From: an uncultured Candidatus Peregrinibacteria bacterium
GTDB lineage: Bacteria; Patescibacteriota; Gracilibacteria; CAIRYL01
Direction: 5' to 3'
Assembly: GCA_903882825.1 (NCBI GenBank)
Contig: CAIRYL010000168.1
Coordinates: 1-55,069, forward strand
DNA length: 55,069 nt
The notes below the pieces were generated by a model. The model saw nothing but the letters and a program-made list of their open reading frames with translations, searched no databases and was not told the DNA's origin. Within the stretch, counting starts at the first letter, position 1, and every line of letters starts with the position of its first letter. Positions 24,725 to 32,468 of the stretch are shown here, piece by piece. The position numbers and the translations under genes were made by a program.

Positions 24725-25999
24725 TTATAAACTAACCCACAGCCCTAAAGCCCCAAGAAAGAGAATAAGTATCGTAAAAACTCCCATTCTTTTTAAAAGT
24801 TCACGAGATCCAAAAACTCCTACGATTCCTACTTTTACAAGAGTATTGACCACTACCGCTGTAAAAATAACCACTAAAGGAAGACTTCCTTCGGTAATAT
24901 TATTTGCCATAGCAAGAGTAATGGCATCAATATCTGTTAAACCGGCAATTGCCCCCACCGCAATCAGTCCTGCATCTGAGAAAATAGCAGTAATTTTTTC
25001 GGATGCGATAAGAATTATTAAAAAGAATCCCCCGAAATATAAAGCAGATTTCATATGTAGAGGCTGGGAAATTTCTACATCATCTTCATCTTTTCGTGAT
25101 ATTATAGATGTTTTTTTTTGATGGAATAAAAAGAAAATCCCCACTGCAAAAGCAGTAATGCCCATAAATCCTAGTGCGAAAAAAAGCGGAATAAATTTTT
25201 CTTTCTGGGGTGCCACAATCAAAATTTCTAAAATGACTCTACAAAACATCATTCCAGAGGCAATAAGAATCGGAACTAAAAAAATAGTACTTTCTTTTTT
25301 TCCTTTTGATTCCTGTGCAAGTCCGGTAGTAACTGCAGTAGAAGAAACAAGACCTCCAATAATCCCAGATAGTAAAGATCCTTTTGATTTCCCAATAAAT
25401 TTTGAAAGAAAATATCCAATAAAACGAATCGCCGCAACAAACATCACCATGAGCCATACTTTCCGAGGTGCCCAATCAAAAAATCCAAATGGATCCACCC
25501 AAGATGCTGGCAAAATCTGAAGGATAATAAACGAAAAAATAAGAAATTGCAGAATAGAAAGAAGCTCATTTTTATTTATACGTTCTGCAATACCATGAAA
25601 CCCTTCTTCAAATGCTAAAATTCCTGTAAAAAAAACACTCACTGTTAATGCCATTACTAAAAGGTTTTGTTCCACAAAAACCCCTATAATAAAACTCGCA
25701 AAAAGAGAAAATACAGAAGTCATCCCATATCGTTCGGTTTTTAAAGCAAAAAGAGTATGAGAAATAAAGATAAGACCAAAAATACCAAAAGTAAAAATTG
25801 GTAAAAACCATCCCGAAAAATTTTCTGCCAGAAAAAAAGAGAGAAAGCCGAGGACTCCGAGCATCGCATGGGTTCTCATTCCTCCAATTACTTTTTCTTG
25901 TTCGTCTTTTTTTTGAATACGCATTTCACGTTCTAGACCAATAAGTCCTGCAAGTCCACCAGCCGAAACAAAAAGAGTAAGAAAATCTGAAAATATCAT
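24725..25999 (-). CDS. MgtC/SapB plus DUF4010 membrane protein
   Basis: Polytopic membrane protein of 424 residues. The N-terminal 150 residues are the MgtC/SapB domain (GGLAGLIGLEREMRIQ and VIGGMRTHAMLGVLGFLSF, about residues 14-56). The rest is the DUF4010 domain, with GGLVSSTAVTTGLA and AGLTDIDAITLAMAN as conserved helices. MgtC proteins are associated with survival at low magnesium, but this two-domain form has no settled function. It overlaps leuD by 4 bp and is followed by the rhodanese gene. Confidence 0.9.
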   Translation of the reverse strand: MIFSDFLTLFVSAGGLAGLIGLEREMRIQKKDEQEKVIGGMRTHAMLGVLGFLSFFLAENFSGWFLPIFTFGIFGLIFISHTLFALKTERYGMTSVFSLFASFIIGVFVEQNLLVMALTVSVFFTGILAFEEGFHGIAERINKNELLSILQFLIFSFIILQILPASWVDPFGFFDWAPRKVWLMVMFVAAIRFIGYFLSKFIGKSKGSLLSGIIGGLVSSTAVTTGLAQESKGKKESTIFLVPILIASGMMFCRVILEILIVAPQKEKFIPLFFALGFMGITAFAVGIFFLFHQKKTSIISRKDEDDVEISQPLHMKSALYFGGFFLIILIASEKITAIFSDAGLIAVGAIAGLTDIDAITLAMANNITEGSLPLVVIFTAVVVNTLVKVGIVGVFGSRELLKRMGVFTILILFLGALGLWVSL

Positions 26000-26577
26000 A
26001 AAAAGAGATGTAATTTTCGTTGTTCTTCAAATGCGCGTATTTTTTCTTCAAACGACAATAAATAATCAAGATCAGATGCACCTTTTAAAAATCTATTTTT
26101 TGAAAACCCAGAAATTTCAAAATGATATTTTTCTCCAGTGGCGGTTTCTACCATTTGGTTTTCTAAATCAATAATGAGTTCTTCTAATTCATCTTCCGGA
26201 CTTAAAAGTTTTTGCACTATTTCCTCCGGCAAAAGAATAGGTAGAAGTCCGTTTTTTTCAGCATTTCCCTTAAAAATATCAGCAAATTCAGAAGAAATAA
26301 CCACTTCAATTCCTGCATCTTTTAGCGCCCATGGAGCATGTTCTCGACTGGATCCACATCCAAAATTAGCACCAGATACTACAATGCGAGATCCTGCAAA
26401 TTCAGGTTTATCCATTGGGAAATTTTTCCCTTCTCCTCGTAAATTTTTAAAAACTTGTTTCCCAAGCCCTTCTTTTGTAGTGGTTTTTAAAAACTCAGCA
26501 GGAATAATAATATCCGTATCAATATCTTTTAGAGGAATACGAATAACACGAGATGAAAAACGTGAAAAATGAGACAT
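25996..26577 (-). CDS. leuD: 3-isopropylmalate dehydratase small subunit
   Basis: Swivel subunit that, with LeuC, isomerises isopropylmalate in leucine synthesis. The start is set at ATG 26577 (MSHFSRFSSRVIRIPL), as homologues begin; the ATG at 26604 adds nine unlike residues. DIDTDIIIPAEFLK and NFGCGSSREHAPWAL (about 65-79) are the family signatures. The length, 193 residues, is the long bacterial form. It overlaps the MgtC-like gene by 4 bp. leuA, leuB and leuC are not in the window, so relatives acting on similar substrates cannot be fully excluded. Confidence 0.88.
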   Translation of the reverse strand: MSHFSRFSSRVIRIPLKDIDTDIIIPAEFLKTTTKEGLGKQVFKNLRGEGKNFPMDKPEFAGSRIVVSGANFGCGSSREHAPWALKDAGIEVVISSEFADIFKGNAEKNGLLPILLPEEIVQKLLSPEDELEELIIDLENQMVETATGEKYHFEISGFSKNRFLKGASDLDYLLSFEEKIRAFEEQRKLHLFL

Positions 26578-26644
26578 AAAAGAAGGAGAATGTAAAATAC
26601 CCATCTATTGTTTCAAAACAACGCACAAGACTCAAGTCTTCATT

Positions 26645-27754
26645 TTATTTGTGAATGATCTGCGCTATTTTTTCTTTTAATATTTCTATGCCTTCTCCTT
26701 TTTGTGCAGAACAAAAAATAGGATTTCGATTTTTATATTCTTTCAAAAGTGCTATTTTCCCAAAACGTTTTTTGGCAATATCGGTTTTATTAAATACCAA
26801 AATTTGAGATTTTTCGCTCAATCCTAAATTTTCTAAAATTTCGTCTACTACTTTTATTTTTTCTTTTTTTTGGGGATCGGAAACATCAACGACATGCAGA
26901 AGAATATCCGCATGAATACTTTCTGAGAGAGTAGATCGAAAAGCGGAAATAAGATGAGGGGGAAGGTCTGCAATAAAACCAATAGTATCAGAGACTAAAA
27001 TTTCAGAATGGACTTCCGGAAGATACATTTTTCCAATACGCGTATCAAGCGTTTCAAAAAGAGCATTTTTCACACTCACTCCTTTTTTAGAAAGGCGATT
27101 CATCATGCATGATTTTCCAGCATTGGTGTATCCCACTAACGAAAGCGTTAAAAAATTATCTCGTTTTCGTCTTTCTCGTTGCAAAGATTTGGTATTTTCA
27201 GACTTTTTTAATTTTTCAGTAATATCTTTTTCGGCTCTTTGAAGATGGCGCTTCATGATTTCAGTATTGGTTTCCCCAATTCCACGGGTACCAATTCCGC
27301 CTCCTTGTCGGGAAAGTTCATCTCCCATTCCAAAAATTCTGGGTCCCATGTGGCGAATTTTGGCGAGTTCAATTTGCAATTTTGCTTCTGAACTTTGTGC
27401 GTGAAGAGAAAATATTTTTAAAATGAGGTCTATTTTATCCCATACCTCTATTTTCTCAAGACGAAAAATCTCTGAAAGTTCATAAATCTGGCGAGGTTTC
27501 AGGGTATTTCCTAAAATTAAAATCTGTATATTTTGTAATTTTGCTTCTGTTAAAATTTCAGAAATAGTATTTTGGCTCAAAAATGTTTTCAGATTAATAT
27601 CCGCTCTTTTTGATATTTTCCCACATATTTCCACGGTTCCCAGTGTTTGAACTAGACTTGAAATTTCTTCCATTTGAATATTTCGATCGGAGATCGCCAT
27701 TTTTTTGTCGGGCGTTATATGTATAATAATGGCATTCTGAAGAGGAGATTTCAT
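26645..27754 (-). CDS. hflX: GTPase HflX
   Basis: Ribosome-associated GTPase that splits stalled 70S ribosomes under stress. The 369-residue product has the N-terminal HflX domain, the signature GPRIFGMGDELSRQGGGIGTRGIGE around its linker (given in part), a coiled-coil region (about 165-195), and the G domain: GYTNAGKS (G1), DTIGFIADLP (G3) and NKTD (G4). The start overlaps the upstream site-2 protease stop by 4 bp, giving a coupled pair. Confidence 0.95.
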   Translation of the reverse strand: MKSPLQNAIIIHITPDKKMAISDRNIQMEEISSLVQTLGTVEICGKISKRADINLKTFLSQNTISEILTEAKLQNIQILILGNTLKPRQIYELSEIFRLEKIEVWDKIDLILKIFSLHAQSSEAKLQIELAKIRHMGPRIFGMGDELSRQGGGIGTRGIGETNTEIMKRHLQRAEKDITEKLKKSENTKSLQRERRKRDNFLTLSLVGYTNAGKSCMMNRLSKKGVSVKNALFETLDTRIGKMYLPEVHSEILVSDTIGFIADLPPHLISAFRSTLSESIHADILLHVVDVSDPQKKEKIKVVDEILENLGLSEKSQILVFNKTDIAKKRFGKIALLKEYKNRNPIFCSAQKGEGIEILKEKIAQIIHK

Positions 27755-28398
27755 AAAATATTGGGGAAAAACGGCTGAGAAAAAAAATATGCGAGGAGGT
27801 ATGCTTTATCAGTGAGATACCCAAGAAAATCATAAAACCAAGAAACTCCAAAAAATGCCTGCAATCCTAAAAGTCCAAAAAGAAATAACGGACCATACGT
27901 AGAAAATCTTTCAAAATATTGTTCAAATTTTCGAGGGATAAATGCAAAAAGTACCTTTTCTCCGTCTAAAGGTGAAAGAGGAATCAGATTAAAAACACAA
28001 AGCAGGAGGTTGATATGAATAAAAATTTTTAAAAATTCCTGAATCGGATTGGGCATCCACAATGCTCCCCAAAAAAAGAGTGCAATAGCCAGCAATGCTT
28101 GTAAAAAATTAGAAAGAGGACCCGCAAGAGCGGTAAGAGCTTCATCTCTTTTTGGATGTTCAAAATTGGAAATATTTATAGGAACCGGCTTTGCCCAGCC
28201 AAAACCTGCAAAAAGTAAAAAAATAGTTCCCAGTGGATCTAAATGCGCCAGAGGATTTAAAGAAAGCCTTCCTTGAATTTTTGCGGTTGGGTCACCGAGT
28301 ACATATGCCATTCCTGCATGAGACGCTTCATGCACAGAAATAGCAATAAGAAAAGAGGGGAAAAGATACCAAAAAACAGAAAGATCTTGAAAGAACAT
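27751..28398 (-). CDS. Site-2 protease-like M50 zinc metalloprotease
   Basis: Intramembrane metalloprotease of the compact type (215 residues). The start at ATG 28398 (MFFQDLSVFWYLFPSF) puts the zinc motif HEASH at 23-27 inside the first helix, as usual; the ATG at 28446 adds 16 unlike residues. The third zinc ligand is in NLIPLSPLDGEK (about 148-159). Four to five membrane segments are visible, and no PDZ domain. It is the first gene of a coupled pair with hflX. The substrate is unknown. Confidence 0.9.
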   Translation of the reverse strand: MFFQDLSVFWYLFPSFLIAISVHEASHAGMAYVLGDPTAKIQGRLSLNPLAHLDPLGTIFLLFAGFGWAKPVPINISNFEHPKRDEALTALAGPLSNFLQALLAIALFFWGALWMPNPIQEFLKIFIHINLLLCVFNLIPLSPLDGEKVLFAFIPRKFEQYFERFSTYGPLFLFGLLGLQAFFGVSWFYDFLGYLTDKAYLLAYFFSQPFFPNIL

Positions 28399-28523
28399 TG
28401 ACGAGAAAAAAGAGAATGCGGTAGAGTGATTTTTGCATTTTTGCAAAAAACAATCGAGGGTTTCTTTCTGAAGTAAAAATATTTTAAAAGATACCTTTTT
28501 CTCCTTTTTTTTATTTTAGAAAT

Positions 28524-28760
28524 ATGGCAAAAGTTTGTGATCTCTCTGGGAAAAGACCAACCGTTGGAAATAACGTTTCGCACTCTGTACGACGTACCAA
28601 GCGAAGATTCTTGCCAAATTTACAATGGAAAAAAATATGGGATACTGCTACAAAACAGTGGATTTCTCTTCGTATTGCCACTAGTACCTTACGTACACTT
28701 TTTAAAGAACCTTCCAACCACGAACAAAAGAAAATTGAACGAAAAGCAGAGAAAAAATAA
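28524..28760 (+). CDS. rpmB: 50S ribosomal protein bL28
   Basis: Large-subunit ribosomal protein, 78 residues. MAKVCDLSGKRPTVGNNVSH and the following RRTKRRFLPNLQ match bL28 closely, and RIATSTLRTL covers the conserved C-terminal half. The one remaining Cys is not part of a zinc knuckle. It diverges from the site-2 protease gene, has a T-rich tract before ATG, and is followed by a terminator. Confidence 0.95.
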   Translation: MAKVCDLSGKRPTVGNNVSHSVRRTKRRFLPNLQWKKIWDTATKQWISLRIATSTLRTLFKEPSNHEQKKIERKAEKK

Positions 28761-28792
28761 GAGTTCATTTCTGGTGGAGACTGTTTTTATAA

Positions 28793-28823
28793 AACACAAA
28801 CGATGATTGTTTGGTGTTTTTTT
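28793..28823 (+). terminator. Terminator after rpmB
   Basis: Stem AACACAAAC / GTTTGGTGTT with one bulged G and a 7-nt loop, followed by TTTTT. The downstream stretch to the tRNA-Pro gene (28824-29045) shows nothing else I can name. Confidence 0.6.
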
Positions 28824-29045
28824 GTGTATATCACTGAATGGAAATCTGAAAAAGAGTGGTTCTGAATTGAGATACCAAGAATTTTAGAGAACGAATACCA
28901 TTTTTAGAAAATGAATATTTGGAATTCTTCATTTTTGTAAAGCCTCCTCAAAAGAGCGTAATACTCAATTTTTAATGATACCGCTAAAAAGGAAGCGCTG
29001 TTCTCACTTCTTATAACATTCAAAAATAATAATAATTTAAAAAAC

Positions 29046-29122
29046 TGGTCGGGGTGAAAGGACTCGAACCTTCGACCTCATGGTCCCAAACCACGCACTC
29101 TAGCCAACTGAGCTACACACCG
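29046..29122 (-). tRNA. tRNA-Pro (TGG), CCA encoded
   Basis: Reverse strand: acceptor CGGTGTG with CACCCCG, anticodon arm CGTGG-TTTGGGA-CCATG with anticodon TGG, T-arm GAAGG-TTCGAGT-CCTTT, discriminator A and CCA. One acceptor position is unpaired (T4 opposite C69). All other arms pair. Confidence 0.93.
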
Positions 29123-29189
29123 AATTGTTCTCTTCAAGGTTCATGCTACTCAAATTTTCTATACATATCAAGAGTTTACACATAAAAAA

Positions 29190-29218
29190 TTGTATTTTTT
29201 TTGTTTTTTTAGTACAAT
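29190..29218 (+). promoter_or_regulatory. Promoter for the transporter at 29249
   Basis: TTGTAT (29190-29195), 17 bp, TACAAT (29213-29218). Predicted leader is about 24 nt. Confidence 0.55.
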
Positions 29219-29248
29219 TGCACGAAAAAGTTTTATTTATTGCCAATT

Positions 29249-30826
29249 ATGATTGTTCCTAAATTTTTTGCAAAAACAACAATTCAAACAAAACGAACGC
29301 TTATGTATTATGCAGGAGCCATGAATTTTATGTTCGTATACACTATTTTAGGGTATTCGATTGCTATTTTTTTAATGGAACGCTTCCCAAATAATCCAAA
29401 TGCTATTTTTTTAGTAGGGCTTATTTTAGGAATGGCAAGTGTGTTTGGTCTTTTTGTGGATGTATTTCTCTCTTATCTTCAAAAACTTTTTCAACCCAGA
29501 AAACTCATTCTTACGGCTATTATAGGTCTTATTTTGACCGTATCCATTTTTTTAGCGTCACAAATGGTAGATACGCTTAAATGGCCTCTTTTTACGGTAG
29601 TGGCTGCTTGTTTTTATGGATGGAGTTATGATTTGTATGAAGTGACGATGTCGACCATGATTTTTGAAAGTACAAAAAACGAAGAATATGCCAGAGCTAT
29701 TTCTCAAAAAAAAGTGGCGGAAGCTCTCGGAATGCTTTTTGGAATTATTATCAGTGGAATTACTTTGCACTACGGATCCACCATTGCCCAAATTTTTCTT
29801 CTTATTTTTCTTACTTCTATTTTTGTATTTTTTAAACTCCATTTTAATCAAGAAGCCGATAACGTAGCCTTAAAATTTTCTGAAAAATCTGGGATTCAGT
29901 GGAAGGAAATTTTTGCTTCACTGTCGGACACCGAGGAAGTAAAAAATAAACTTTCACACACAGAAAGTAGTTTAAAAGAAAAAGTAATTGCGCTTTCAAT
30001 AAAAACAGCAGAAGAAATCCGAAAACTTCCAGAAAATGCTCTCGAACTTAAAAAATCAACTCAAGCATTACTGGAATCTGCCAGATTAACGCTTTTGGAT
30101 TTATTGGCAAAAGAGGAAGAAATTGTTCGTGAAAAAGTCCCAGAACTCCCATTCCATCCAAAAGATATGGTAAAAGAAGTGCATAACGCCTTCGCCTCTT
30201 TTTTTAGAATTTTTAATGCAAATACACCTTTTTCACTCCTGTGGGTTACTTTTATTGTGACCTTTTTTAGCTTTTGGGATACAATGGCCATTACTTTTCA
30301 GCCACTTTTCTTCAAAAATTTTCAAGAGAACTTTGGAATTTTTAGTTCCTTTTTTATGCTCTTTTTTGTATTGCCAGTTTTTTTGTGTGAAATCCCATTC
30401 GCAACACTTGCAGATAAATACGGGAGACATATTATGATTTTTCTTGGAATATCTATTTCAGGAATTTCTCTTGTTTTTTTAGGGCTAGCGGAAAGCGCTT
30501 TTGGAGGAAGTATTTGGGTGATTTTACTGGCAGGAGTTGGAAACGCAGTTGGATATGCCGCCGCATTTTCTCCCGCACAAGCAAAATTTGCAGATGAATT
30601 AGAGAGATTCGCAAAACTGGAAGGGAAGATTTTAACCAGCTCGGAAATTTCAGCACCACTTCGAATTACCTTAAATATTGGAAATATTTTAGGTCAAATA
30701 GCAGGAGGTTTAATATTTTCATTATTAGGATTTTTTAATGGATTTTTTATGTTTGGAGTATTACTGGTTTTTGTCAGCATTCTTTCGGCAGTACAATATT
30801 CAAAAATTAAAGATCACCCATTGTAA
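29249..30826 (+). CDS. MFS-type transporter with cytoplasmic coiled-coil insert
   Basis: Membrane protein of about 525 residues. I start at ATG 29249 rather than TTG 29240. Helices 1-6 occupy about 20-195; a long charged loop (about 200-305, e.g. ESSLKEKVIALSIKTAEEIR and LLDLLAKEEEIVREKV) then reads as coiled coil, and helices 7-12 follow. EIPFATLADKYGRHIMIFLG is the MFS motif in the second half. The central insert is about 100 residues, much longer than the usual 30-50. The substrate is unknown. The 3' end overlaps trpF by 13 bp. Confidence 0.8.
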   Translation: MIVPKFFAKTTIQTKRTLMYYAGAMNFMFVYTILGYSIAIFLMERFPNNPNAIFLVGLILGMASVFGLFVDVFLSYLQKLFQPRKLILTAIIGLILTVSIFLASQMVDTLKWPLFTVVAACFYGWSYDLYEVTMSTMIFESTKNEEYARAISQKKVAEALGMLFGIIISGITLHYGSTIAQIFLLIFLTSIFVFFKLHFNQEADNVALKFSEKSGIQWKEIFASLSDTEEVKNKLSHTESSLKEKVIALSIKTAEEIRKLPENALELKKSTQALLESARLTLLDLLAKEEEIVREKVPELPFHPKDMVKEVHNAFASFFRIFNANTPFSLLWVTFIVTFFSFWDTMAITFQPLFFKNFQENFGIFSSFFMLFFVLPVFLCEIPFATLADKYGRHIMIFLGISISGISLVFLGLAESAFGGSIWVILLAGVGNAVGYAAAFSPAQAKFADELERFAKLEGKILTSSEISAPLRITLNIGNILGQIAGGLIFSLLGFFNGFFMFGVLLVFVSILSAVQYSKIKDHPL

Positions 30827-31473
30827 AAAACAGAAAATTGTTCTGCTAATATTTCCATTTTTTTTACATCTTTGTGTCCAACACTCTGTTCTACAGAAGA
30901 AGAAATATCAATTCCCTCTGATAGAGATACTGAAAGAATTTCTTGAAAATTTTTGCTCGAAACACCACCCGCAATAATGAGTTTTTGATGTGGTGCGCAA
31001 AATGACTTCGCATTTTTTAAAATTTCAAGAGAAATCATTTTTCCAGTTCCACCACGTTTTTCAAAAGAAAAAGCATCCAAAAGAATGGTGTCACACATTT
31101 TATACTCTTGAATTTTTTCAAGATCTTTTTCTGTTTCTGGGCAAAACACTTTCCAAACTTGTTTTTGTGGAAAAATATTTTTTACAAGAGTACAAAACTC
31201 GGGAGATTCTTCTCCATGAAGCTGAAAAACATCAAAAAAATGGAGTGTTTTCACCTCTTCGAGAGGAGGATGAATAAGTACTGCCACCCATTGCACAGGA
31301 GAAAAATGAATTTTTTTAAAATTCGTTATTATTTTCTGGGCAACATCCAGAGGAACGCACCTGGGAGATTGTTTCGCCAAAATAATCCCCAATGCTTCTG
31401 GATGTAAAATGCTACACACCTGCTGTGCATCAGAAAGATGAGTAATGCCACAGATTTTTAAAAAAGGGCGAAT
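30814..31473 (-). CDS. trpF: Phosphoribosylanthranilate isomerase with apparent ATT start
   Basis: Third step of tryptophan synthesis, an Amadori rearrangement on a TIM barrel. The catalytic Cys lies in KICGITHLSDAQQV, upstream of the first ATG (31419), so the gene must start earlier. Between the trpA stop (31501) and that motif the frame contains no ATG, GTG or TTG; ATT at 31473 (giving MRPFLKICGIT) or 31476 is the likely start. VFQLHGEE, the catalytic Asp in ILLDAFSFEKRGGTGK, IAGGVSSKNF and GIDISSSVE complete the family set. About 220 residues. It is probably coupled to trpA. Confidence 0.88.
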   Translation of the reverse strand: MRPFLKICGITHLSDAQQVCSILHPEALGIILAKQSPRCVPLDVAQKIITNFKKIHFSPVQWVAVLIHPPLEEVKTLHFFDVFQLHGEESPEFCTLVKNIFPQKQVWKVFCPETEKDLEKIQEYKMCDTILLDAFSFEKRGGTGKMISLEILKNAKSFCAPHQKLIIAGGVSSKNFQEILSVSLSEGIDISSSVEQSVGHKDVKKMEILAEQFSVFYNG

Positions 31474-31500
31474 AATACAAAAATAATAAAAGATATCTTT

Positions 31501-32289
31501 TTACAGTGAACGAGGAATACTTTTTAAAAATTCTTCCATTCCGAAGACTCCTTTTTCTTCAAAAATTTTTAAGAGTGCCGTTCCAATAATCACCATTTCT
31601 ACTTTTCCATGAAGAGTATGCACTTGTTCGGGTGTTTGAATTCCAAATCCGAGTGCCAGAGGAGTATCCGTCACCCTTCGTATTTTTTTTATAAAAATAT
31701 CCAATTCCTCAGAAAACTCTGTTTTTGATCCGGTAATTCCAGTTCGTGCTACCACATACAAAAGGTCTTCTGCATATTGAGCTAAAAATTGAAGACGTTC
31801 ATCGGAAGAGGTAGGAGCCAAAAGAGGGAGAACACAGAGTCCTTCACGTTTCGAAAGGGTAAAAAATTCTTCTCCTTCAGGGGTATCAAAAGGAAGATCT
31901 GGGATAATAAACCCATCAGCACCAGATTTTTTTGCCATGGTTACAAATGATGGAATCCCTTTTGCAATAACAATATTTGCGTATGTCATTATCAGAAATG
32001 GCGTACGAATACCAAAAAGTCTCATTTCTTCTATAAGATGAAAAACATCCTGTACTTGGACTCCATTTTCTAAAGCATTTTGGCTTGCTTTTAACAAGTG
32101 CGGACCATCTGCAATAGGGTCAGAAAACGGAATTTGCAGTTCAATAATATCGACATACGGAGATATTATTTTCAAAATTTCCTTCGTATGAGAAAGTGTT
32201 GGATACCCCACCACTGTATGCGCCATTACTCCCATTTTCTTTTCTCTTTTGAGTTTTTGAAGAATGGAAGAAAGAAGAGAATTCGTCAT
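31501..32289 (-). CDS. trpA: Tryptophan synthase alpha subunit
   Basis: Cleaves indole-3-glycerol phosphate to indole for TrpB. The 262-residue product has both catalytic acids: Glu50 in DIIELQIPFSDP and Asp61 in PIADGP, matching Salmonella Glu49 and Asp60. GADGFIIPDLPFDTPEGEE, YVVARTGITGSK and LGFGIQTPEQV build the rest of the barrel. trpF follows 27 nt after the stop, an inversion of the common trpF-trpB-trpA order; trpB is not present here. No T-box or leader peptide is visible upstream. Confidence 0.95.
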   Translation of the reverse strand: MTNSLLSSILQKLKREKKMGVMAHTVVGYPTLSHTKEILKIISPYVDIIELQIPFSDPIADGPHLLKASQNALENGVQVQDVFHLIEEMRLFGIRTPFLIMTYANIVIAKGIPSFVTMAKKSGADGFIIPDLPFDTPEGEEFFTLSKREGLCVLPLLAPTSSDERLQFLAQYAEDLLYVVARTGITGSKTEFSEELDIFIKKIRRVTDTPLALGFGIQTPEQVHTLHGKVEMVIIGTALLKIFEEKGVFGMEEFLKSIPRSL

Positions 32290-32376
32290 ATTGATGAAAA
32301 ATTTTTTAAATTTGTTTTTCTTTCTTAAGCTTCTCGAAAATTCTTTTAAAAATCAATTCCTAAAAGAGAAGATTTT

Positions 32377-32385
32377 TGGTATAAT
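32377..32385 (+). promoter_or_regulatory. Extended -10 promoter for the NTT-HEAT gene
   Basis: TGGTATAAT, an extended -10 with a perfect TATAAT, without a clear -35. Predicted leader is about 75 nt. The divergent trpA start is 88 bp away. Confidence 0.5.
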
Positions 32386-32468
32386 GGATGGAAGGAAGAT
32401 TTTTATATTTTTTCCGAATCAGGAAATAAATCTTCAAAAAAACAAAAAATAATTTTAAAAGCTTTCTC

